The notes beneath the pieces are model-generated. The model was given only the letters and a program-made list of their open reading frames with translations, did not search any database and had not been told where the DNA came from. The position numbers were made by a program, and so were the translations under genes. This document shows, piece after piece, positions 5,487 to 9,932 of a DNA stretch of 9,932 nt (position 1 is the stretch's first letter; every line of letters starts with the position of its first letter). This DNA comes from Spirochaetaceae bacterium (GTDB taxonomy: Bacteria > Spirochaetota > Spirochaetia > Treponematales > Breznakiellaceae). The stretch is from NCBI GenBank assembly GCA_031278575.1, contig JAITKD010000102.1, positions 1 through 9,932 on the forward strand, given 5' to 3'.

Positions 5487-5972
5487 TCATCGGGAGCCTT
5501 CTTGCCGCATCTTTGCCTTGAGGGTTTCCAGGGCGGCGTCGGCGCGGATATTCTCCCATGCTTCGGCGGTTTTACGGGCCCCTTCCCCGGTTTCCCCGGG
5601 GGTATTACCCAGGGCCAGTACAAGTTCCTGTTCCAGGAGGTCCGGATCAATACTCCGTTCCCGGGCGGCAAGGCCGGGAAGCTGCCGGCGCAACCCCGCT
5701 ATCCCCTGGGTTAAGTCCTCGATTTCCCCGGCCAGGGCGGCCCGTTCCGCCTCAAATTTACGGACCTCCTTTTCCGCTTCCAGGGACAGCGCCTCATCCC
5801 CTCGGGAACGGGACAATTCCACCCGGTCCTTCCATTTTGCCAGTTCCCCTTCCGTTTCTTCGAGCTTTTTTTTCGTCAGTTTCAGGGTGATACTATAATG
5901 GTAGATATATTCCTTTGCTCCGGCGGCATCCATACCCATAAGATTATCCGCCTTCGGCTTTGTCTGATCCAT
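5487..5972 (-). CDS. Small hydrophilic coiled-coil protein of unknown function
   Basis: A 161-residue protein with no signal peptide or membrane segment. Residues ~28-105 are rich in Lys, Glu, Arg, Leu and Ala with heptad-like spacing (LKLTKKKLEETEGELAKW, then a Glu/Ala-rich helix, then LRRQLPGLAARERS), which predicts a long alpha-helical coiled coil. A Gly/Thr-rich break (GNTPGETGEG, ~122-131) precedes another helix. I do not recognise the family; it could be a structural or scaffold protein, and no enzyme motif is visible. The ATG at 5972 lies five bases after the -10 box, giving a nearly leaderless mRNA. An alternative start is Met12 (5939), which has AAGGCGGA seven bases before it and would then have a ~33-base leader. 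It is divergent from the OmpA-like gene. Confidence 0.6.
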   Translation of the reverse strand: MDQTKPKADNLMGMDAAGAKEYIYHYSITLKLTKKKLEETEGELAKWKDRVELSRSRGDEALSLEAEKEVRKFEAERAALAGEIEDLTQGIAGLRRQLPGLAARERSIDPDLLEQELVLALGNTPGETGEGARKTAEAWENIRADAALETLKAKMRQEGSR

Positions 5973-5977
5973 GATTC

Positions 5978-6006
5978 AGTATATTGAGGCTGTTTCAAAA
6001 TGTCAA
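5978..6006 (-). promoter_or_regulatory. Strong consensus promoter of the coiled-coil gene, with its -35 box inside a hairpin loop
   Basis: On the minus strand TTGACA (6001-6006), exactly 17 bases, then TATACT (5978-5983). This is the best sigma-70 match in the window. The TTGACA occupies the loop of the REP-like hairpin at 5990-6018. The -10 ends five bases before the annotated ATG at 5972. Confidence 0.75.
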
Positions 6007-6018
6007 ATTTTGAAACAG
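5990..6018. repeat. REP-like palindrome (single-hairpin copy)
   Basis: CTGTTTCAAAAT (5990-6001) and ATTTTGAAACAG (6007-6018) are perfect complements with a 5-base loop. The arms resemble the second hairpin of the composite repeats at 7642-7673 and 9867-9897 (GTTCCAAAA...TTTTGGAAC), so this is probably a diverged, solitary member of the same family. Confidence 0.65.
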
Positions 6019-6073
6019 GCCCTGTTAAAAAAAACACGGTAAAAAAAATAAAAAAACCGAAAATATAATAGGG

Positions 6074-6147
6074 TTGTTTCAAAACCGCAGGGTTTGAACA
6101 ATATTTCAAAAATACCGCAATTTCGGGACCGTGAACCAAAGGTTCGG
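6074..6147 (-). repeat. Diverged composite REP-like element in reverse orientation
   Basis: On the minus strand it contains the mini-hairpin CGAACC-TTT-GGTTC (6146-6133), then an imperfect hairpin TTGTTCAAACCC / GGTTTTGAAACAA (6101-6074). Order and loop sequence match the composite repeats at 7579 and 9805, but the arms have drifted and the spacing between the two hairpins is about 9 bases longer. Confidence 0.45.
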
Positions 6148-6212
6148 CGGACTACAGTTTACCGTTCGTTGGTGAAAAGTTGCGAAACTGGTAAAAGAAC
6201 CAGAGGAATGAT

Positions 6213-7499
6213 ATGACCACGTGTAGAATCAAAGCATTATTATGGATAATCGCCTTTTTTATCGGCTGTCTTTTTTCGGCCCGGACGGAAGAACTGACCC
6301 GGCAAACCGTTTCAGGGGCCGGGCCGGCAGTACTTTCCATGGGGGACCGGGGGGCCTACAAAATTGTAGAACGGTCCGACTGGTCCCGGTATGACAACGG
6401 ACAATATGTGGGGCATGTGTACCGGGAAGTCCGGGCATCCATTCTCCCGGGAACGAACCGGGATGTCCGGACCCGTACTGCCGCTTCAGGCACCCGCTGG
6501 TACCGGGGGAATTTTTTTGTCCTTGAGGAAACCCTCCGGGACATGCGGCAGAGCGCCCAAGCGGTGGACGTAGTGATCCCCGTCAGCTTTGGGATAAACG
6601 AGAAGGGCGCCCTTAAAATTGAGGAGGATCGGGGGTTCCCCTCCCTCCGGGGTTTTCCGGTTTTCCCCGATGAGCCGGTCAAGGCAGGCGCCAAATGGAC
6701 GGCTGCGGGCAGCCGGGCGGTGGACCCCCTCAACGAAGGGCAGCCCGTAGTGGTTCCCCTGACTGCGGGATATGAATACCGGGGGATCGAATTATACCGG
6801 GACATCCCGGTCCACCGGATATTCGCCAAATACGCTTCCCGGTACCACGGGGAGGGACCGGGTTTTAATCAGCTTCAGGGTACCCATAATGTGGATATTC
6901 TTATCCGGGTTTCCAACGGCCTCCCCCTGTTGATGCGGGACACCCTGGAAGAAACCTATACCTGGCCTGACGGATCTACGGTACGGTTCCGGGGGTTTAC
7001 CCTGACCTTCGGCGAAGGGATCGTCCCCCTGGACCGGACTTCCCTGGCGTCTTCCCTCGGAAATTTCCTGAAATCCACCCCGGCGCCGGGTTCCTCCGGC
7101 GGCAGCCGGATACCGGAGGAAGCCATGACGGGTATCGATATCACGAATGTCGACGAGGGCCTGCGCCTTACCCTAAAGGACGCCCGTTTTTACCCGGACT
7201 CGGATGAATTTCTTCCCGTGGAGCGTCCCCGGCTGGATCGTATCGCCCAGGCCCTGCGGCAAATTCCCGGCCGGACCTTTCTGGTGGAGGGCCACACCGC
7301 CGCGGTGGGCCGTCCTTCGGGGGAAATGGAACTTTCACTGCGGCGGGCCAAACGTATGGTGGATGAGCTTATCAGCCGGGGCATCCCCCCGGAACGGTTT
7401 ATGTACAAGGGCTGGGGCGGAACAAAACCCCTGGGGGACAATGCCGACGAGGCGGGCCGGGCCCGGAACCGCCGGGTAGAAATTACCATCCTCGAATGA
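6213..7499 (+). CDS. OmpA-family envelope protein with C-terminal peptidoglycan-associating domain
   Basis: A 428-residue exported protein. Residues 1-23 form a Sec signal peptide: Arg/Lys near the start, hydrophobic ALLWIIAFFIGCLF, cleavage likely after FSA. Cys19 in FIGC only weakly resembles a lipobox. Residues ~35-300 are a beta-rich domain with many Trp/Tyr and no recognised motif, as in spirochaetal OmpA-like proteins. Residues ~317-428 are an OmpA C-terminal domain: LTLKDARFYPDSDEFLP, VEGHTAAVG (358-366), ELSLRRAKRMVDELISRGI, and the closing NRRVEITI with the conserved Arg. The canonical 'GHTD' Asp that contacts diaminopimelate is Ala here. The role is probably anchoring or organising the envelope in the periplasm. 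Start: AGAGGA at 6202-6207, five bases before ATG. A TATAAT at 6064-6069 is a possible distant -10 but no -35 is seen. It converges on the C39 gene. Confidence 0.87.
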   Translation: MTTCRIKALLWIIAFFIGCLFSARTEELTRQTVSGAGPAVLSMGDRGAYKIVERSDWSRYDNGQYVGHVYREVRASILPGTNRDVRTRTAASGTRWYRGNFFVLEETLRDMRQSAQAVDVVIPVSFGINEKGALKIEEDRGFPSLRGFPVFPDEPVKAGAKWTAAGSRAVDPLNEGQPVVVPLTAGYEYRGIELYRDIPVHRIFAKYASRYHGEGPGFNQLQGTHNVDILIRVSNGLPLLMRDTLEETYTWPDGSTVRFRGFTLTFGEGIVPLDRTSLASSLGNFLKSTPAPGSSGGSRIPEEAMTGIDITNVDEGLRLTLKDARFYPDSDEFLPVERPRLDRIAQALRQIPGRTFLVEGHTAAVGRPSGEMELSLRRAKRMVDELISRGIPPERFMYKGWGGTKPLGDNADEAGRARNRRVEITILE

Positions 7500-7578
7500 A
7501 CCGGTTTTAACATCCCGTGGCCCCCCCCATAGGATAAAAAATCATGACCGAAGGGCCCCGTTGTGTTTACACCTATTT

Positions 7579-7673
7579 GAGCCGGTTCCAAAACCCGGTT
7601 GACGCGAACCTTCGGTTCGATGGAACGGGCTCGTGTAAGAAGCGGTTCCAAAAACTGAAGTTTTGGGAACCGC
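7579..7673 (+). repeat. Composite palindromic (REP/BIME-like) repeat, copy A
   Basis: A 95-bp element made of an outer imperfect stem (GAGCCGGTTCC / GGAACGGGCTC) enclosing the mini-hairpin CGAACC-TTC-GGTTCG (7605-7619), then a second hairpin with 14-base arms and one mismatch (7642-7655 and 7660-7673, loop TGAA). Copy B at 9805-9897 is about 84% identical by eye. It lies between the convergent OmpA-like and C39 genes, where it may also act as a shared transcription-ending or mRNA-protecting structure, although no T-run follows. Confidence 0.8.
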
Positions 7674-7681
7674 CTTAGATG

Positions 7682-9454
7682 TTAGAGGGATTCATTCATC
7701 TGCCGGGGGATCACGATCATATCCCCCCGGCGCAGGGATTTCAGGAGTTCCGCTGATGCGTAATACCGGTTGCGGCCTATCATGCTGAGTTCATCACCGT
7801 AACGGAAACTATTAACCGCCCAATCGCTGGGGATAGGATCGTGGATAACAAAATAGTTCCCGTCCAGGGAATACCCCTTAATAACGATATAATGTCCTAC
7901 CGAATCGTTATAATATTTTCCAAAAAGGTCCAACTCGGGGTCCGACTGGGTTATTTTAACCCCGCTGGTGTGGAAAAGGACGATGGCGATACTGCCTGAA
8001 TCGATCACATCCTTGATATCCTGGACCGTCCGCAGGGGCTGGACCGAAGCGGAAGCCCCCTGATCCTTGATGACCCGGATGAGTTCTTCAAAGCTGGTGC
8101 CTCCGTCCCCGTGCCAACCTATGGCCTGGCGCACCGAAGAAACGGAAAAATATTTCCCCAAGGCCCAGCCTATGGCCATAGAAACCGATGCGGGACCGCA
8201 ATTAGATTGGGTCCCGGTGTTGTATTGGGTACGGTACCAGTTGTAGGTCTCCGCGGCGATATCCGCGTGCATGGTAGGAACAGGACTGACAAAAACCGAA
8301 TAATATTGTTCAACATTATCCGCTTCCCGGGCGGTGATACCGTAAAAACCGGCTTTTTTAAAACGGACTTTGGTTAAAAACCGGTCGGATTCGCTCAAGT
8401 CCAGGGGGGCCGAAGCAACGTCCGGATACCGGGAAACCTTGATTATGGTTCCATATACCACAAAATATTCATCCGGCGAGGACAGGGTGATAAATTTAGT
8501 GGTGCTGTGTTCTACCGCCGAACCCGGATGGGGTATGTCAATATACAGGGAATTTGATTTGTACACCGTCCCCGCCGCGTCCCGGGCGGTTAAACTGGCG
8601 ACATAGGTTTTGGGGTTGGTATATTCGTAACTCGGATTGGGACGGAACCCCCGTTTCCCATCCCCGAAATTCCATTCAAAGGATTGGAGGGTCTCCGCGG
8701 GGGGATCCACAATAAAAAACTGTACGGTTATTCCGGAACTGCCGACATTCCCGTTATTTCTGCCCTCATAGGCGATTTTGACGCTTTTGGTAGCCGTTTT
8801 TACCGCCGCCTGGGCCCTTTTGGGCTGGGCGGCCAGTTCGAGTTCCAGGGCTTTAATGTTTTCCAGGGAGGGGATTCGGATTACGGTTCCCACCCGGATG
8901 CGGTTGACATTGGTTATTTTGTTATAATAGGCCAGGGCTTCATAGGAAATATGGTAGGTATAGGCAATCTCCGACAGGGTTTCCCCCGGACGGATATGGT
9001 ATTCAATATCGGCGGATCGGTCTTCAACCTGGGTACCGGCCCCCATGGGATCATCCGGGGCCGTGTAGGTGGATAAAACCACCCACTCCTGTTCTTCCTC
9101 CGGGGGGAGTACCACCACCGAAGAAGCATAGGAATTTTCAGGATCCTCATAATAAACAGCCACATCTTGCAGGGTTGATACCAAATTTTCAGGGGGAACT
9201 TCCGGGGAAATTATGGCGAAATAAACCAGAAAAGCCGCCCCAAATAAAATCCCCCCCAAACACAGGAACAGGGCCAATTTAGGAATCAACGTTTTGTATT
9301 GAAGAAAGTCAACACCAGGCCAACGAAAACAACCGCTCCTCTTTTTTAGAGTCATAACAAAATTCCGTACCACGTCATACGTGGGTTTACCATGGGGTAA
9401 AAAAAACGACCGCCGGCGTTTTACGGGTTTCTGATGATTAAGAAATCCTTTCAT
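7682..9454 (-). CDS. Membrane-anchored LysM - PKD - C39-like cysteine peptidase protein
   Basis: A 590-residue product. A basic N-terminus (KPVKRRR at 10-15) precedes one membrane helix at ~57-83 with no cleavage site, so the rest faces the periplasm. Domains: LysM at ~151-195 (YHIRPGETLSEIAYTYHIS ... IRVGTVIRIPS), which binds peptidoglycan; PKD at ~243-308, with SFEWNFGDG (258-266) and TYVASLTARD; and a papain-like C39_2 domain at ~405-545 with Cys419 in SNCGPASVSMAIG, His521 in VGHYIVIKGY and Asp539 in FVIHDP. The catalytic triad is intact, so it is likely an envelope cysteine protease or amidase, not the C39 domain of a bacteriocin exporter, since no ABC module is present. Met1 has only a distant GGAG and lies inside the predicted promoter; Met34 (9355) keeps the membrane helix and is an alternative start. 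Confidence 0.88.
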   Translation of the reverse strand: MKGFLNHQKPVKRRRSFFLPHGKPTYDVVRNFVMTLKKRSGCFRWPGVDFLQYKTLIPKLALFLCLGGILFGAAFLVYFAIISPEVPPENLVSTLQDVAVYYEDPENSYASSVVVLPPEEEQEWVVLSTYTAPDDPMGAGTQVEDRSADIEYHIRPGETLSEIAYTYHISYEALAYYNKITNVNRIRVGTVIRIPSLENIKALELELAAQPKRAQAAVKTATKSVKIAYEGRNNGNVGSSGITVQFFIVDPPAETLQSFEWNFGDGKRGFRPNPSYEYTNPKTYVASLTARDAAGTVYKSNSLYIDIPHPGSAVEHSTTKFITLSSPDEYFVVYGTIIKVSRYPDVASAPLDLSESDRFLTKVRFKKAGFYGITAREADNVEQYYSVFVSPVPTMHADIAAETYNWYRTQYNTGTQSNCGPASVSMAIGWALGKYFSVSSVRQAIGWHGDGGTSFEELIRVIKDQGASASVQPLRTVQDIKDVIDSGSIAIVLFHTSGVKITQSDPELDLFGKYYNDSVGHYIVIKGYSLDGNYFVIHDPIPSDWAVNSFRYGDELSMIGRNRYYASAELLKSLRRGDMIVIPRQMNESL

Positions 9455-9457
9455 CTA

Positions 9458-9486
9458 TGTATAAACTCCAGTGTCTTAAAGATCAA
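9458..9486 (-). promoter_or_regulatory. Promoter of the LysM-PKD-C39 gene
   Basis: On the minus strand TTGATC (9481-9486), 17 bases, then TATACA (9458-9463). Only three bases separate the -10 from the ATG at 9454, so transcription from this promoter would start near 9451, inside the open frame. Either another promoter is used or translation begins at Met34 (9355). Confidence 0.5.
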
Positions 9487-9532
9487 CACGCCTTCCCAAG
9501 TATTTAGTTGGCCTGTCTAGTACAATATCGGA

Positions 9533-9670
9533 ATGAATTTTCATTTTCTTATAATAATCCCCATTATATTGTCCTTATTTTACATTAATTACTCCAATTT
9601 GTCCATATATAAATCATGGAACTTAAAGAAATCCCCTAAGGAAGCACTGATTAATTCAATCGAGAATTAA
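9533..9670 (+). CDS. Possible small membrane peptide, or N-terminal remnant of a gene cut by an insertion element
   Basis: A 45-residue frame starting MNFHFLIIIPIILSLFYIN, which looks like a membrane segment or signal peptide, then a hydrophilic tail KSWNLKKSPKE. TACAAT ends six bases before the ATG, the same spacing as the other leaderless starts here, but there is no TGn, no good -35 and no Shine-Dalgarno. The last ~10 codons lie inside the 15-bp inverted repeat that probably belongs to the neighbouring insertion element, so the original gene may have been longer. The sequence is markedly AT-rich compared with its surroundings, and AT-rich DNA readily yields hydrophobic frames by chance. 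I do not recognise the peptide. Confidence 0.25.
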   Translation: MNFHFLIIIPIILSLFYINYSNLSIYKSWNLKKSPKEALINSIEN

Positions 9671-9678
9671 TCAGTGCT
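9643..9678. repeat. 15-bp perfect inverted repeat, probable end of the IS5-family element
   Basis: AGCACTGATTAATTC (9643-9657) and GAATTAATCAGTGCT (9664-9678) are exact complements around six bases. It lies about 50-90 bases upstream of the transposase start, where the left end of an IS5-family element is expected. It could be one end with a sub-terminal hairpin, or two element ends abutting. The right end is not in the window. Confidence 0.55.
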
Positions 9679-9714
9679 ACTTTAATGCCTCCGGCCTATT
9701 CACCCGAGGGAATA

Positions 9715-9723
9715 TGATATACT
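9715..9723 (+). promoter_or_regulatory. Extended -10 promoter of the IS5-type transposase, predicted leaderless
   Basis: TGA-TATACT with TATACT at 9718-9723. Exactly six bases later is the ATG at 9730. No convincing -35 is present at 16-18 bases, which an extended -10 can tolerate, and there is no Shine-Dalgarno. Confidence 0.5.
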
Positions 9724-9729
9724 CAGCGT

Positions 9730-9932
9730 ATGGAAATAACCTGGGAACAACGAGACAAAACTATTCGTCTCCTCCCCAGACAACGGGGAAATGTAAATAT
9801 GAGTGAGCCTATTCAAAACCCTGTTGGTGCGAACCTTTGGTTCGATGGAACAGGCAGGGGTAAGAAGCTGTTCCAAAAACTGAAATTTTGGAACAGCCGC
9901 TATTATGAAAGCATACGTCATAATACGGCATG
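9730..9932 (+). pseudogene. N-terminus of an IS5-family (IS402/DUF4096-type) transposase, interrupted by a palindromic repeat; runs off the right edge
   Basis: The first ~24 residues (MEITWEQRDKTIRLLPRQRG then NVNMS) match the usual start of IS5-group transposases, in which 'LFPRQRGNV' is normally followed by 'NLQVLNAILYVLxxGCKWRxLP'. Here the expected continuation is missing: from base 9805 the frame enters repeat copy B, giving the unrelated segment EPIQNPVGANLWFDGTG. The frame stays open through the repeat to the window edge (67 codons), but the DDE catalytic residues are not in view. The simplest reading is that the repeat inserted into, or recombined with, a transposase gene and inactivated it. 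Recognition rests on a short stretch, so the family call is moderate. Confidence 0.5.
9805..9897 (+). repeat. Composite palindromic (REP/BIME-like) repeat, copy B
   Basis: A 93-bp copy of the element at 7579-7673 in the same orientation. It has the outer stem (GCCTATTC / GAACAGGC with one mismatch), the mini-hairpin CGAACC-TTT-GGTTCG (9830-9844) and the second hairpin GCTGTTCCAAAA / TTTTGGAACAGC (9867-9897). Where copy A has G-C in the stem this copy has T-A, a compensatory change. It lies within the open frame of the IS5-type transposase. Confidence 0.8.

Noticed and set aside
6024..6060. A-rich runs as a terminator on the minus strand
   Set aside because: No gene ends upstream of them on that strand; they lie in the divergent promoter region between the coiled-coil and OmpA-like genes.
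7579..7673. CRISPR-like repeat
   Set aside because: Copies are isolated, palindromic, about 2 kb apart and have no regular spacers; they fit a REP/BIME-type element.
8111..9076. Plus-strand frames opposite the C39 protein gene
   Set aside because: Shadows of the well-supported minus-strand LysM-PKD-C39 gene.
7682..9454. C39 domain read as part of a bacteriocin exporter
   Set aside because: No ABC transporter ATPase or six-helix membrane domain is present and no leader-peptide gene is nearby; LysM and PKD domains indicate a wall-associated role.

Overview
The window looks like a stretch of spirochaete chromosome, most likely from the Treponema group and possibly a termite-gut treponeme. This is an inference from recognised protein families: an OmpA-like envelope protein with a modified peptidoglycan motif, a LysM/PKD/C39 membrane protein, the N-terminus of a predicted AAA-ATPase, an IS200-like small protein that I recall from treponemes, and many short palindromic repeats. 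No RNA gene, CRISPR array or phage module was seen.

Layout. (1) 1-1550 is a divergent carbohydrate locus. A family-2 glycoside hydrolase runs off the left edge on the minus strand and an AraC-family regulator lies on the plus strand. The AT-rich gap between them carries a perfect 13-bp tandem repeat and an 8-bp-arm palindrome, likely operators. (2) 1551-2937 is a degenerate mobile zone: an IS200/REP-associated-transposase-like ORF lacking the HUH histidines, then a truncated AAA-ATPase gene with an intact-looking promoter. (3) 2938-5168 is a peroxide-defence operon on the minus strand: ahpC, then a flavoprotein in which the AhpF electron-transfer domain has moved from the N- to the C-terminus. 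A perfect palindrome overlaps the ahpC promoter and another separates the two genes. (4) 5169-5486 is non-coding apart from a hairpin. (5) 5487-9454 holds a small coiled-coil protein (minus), an OmpA-like envelope protein (plus) and a LysM-PKD-C39 membrane protein (minus), separated by REP-like palindromes. (6) 9455-9932 holds a possible small membrane-peptide ORF, a 15-bp inverted repeat and the start of an IS5-family transposase interrupted by another copy of the palindromic repeat.

How the parts fit. The AraC protein probably senses a sugar and controls the adjacent hydrolase. AhpC reduces peroxides and the downstream flavoprotein very likely re-reduces it. The OmpA-like and C39 proteins converge and both act at the cell envelope.

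The most notable cross-cutting signal is that three genes (AraC, the AAA-ATPase remnant, the IS5 transposase) share TGn-TATAAT/TATACT followed by exactly six bases and then ATG, with no Shine-Dalgarno. A fourth gene (coiled coil) has TTGACA-17-TATACT five bases before its ATG. Transcription should begin at or within a base or two of the start codon, predicting leaderless mRNAs. hydrolase, ahpC and ompA genes instead have ordinary Shine-Dalgarno sites. The second notable signal is a composite palindromic repeat family with compensatory base changes, one copy sitting inside a transposase gene and one supplying a promoter -35 box from its hairpin loop.
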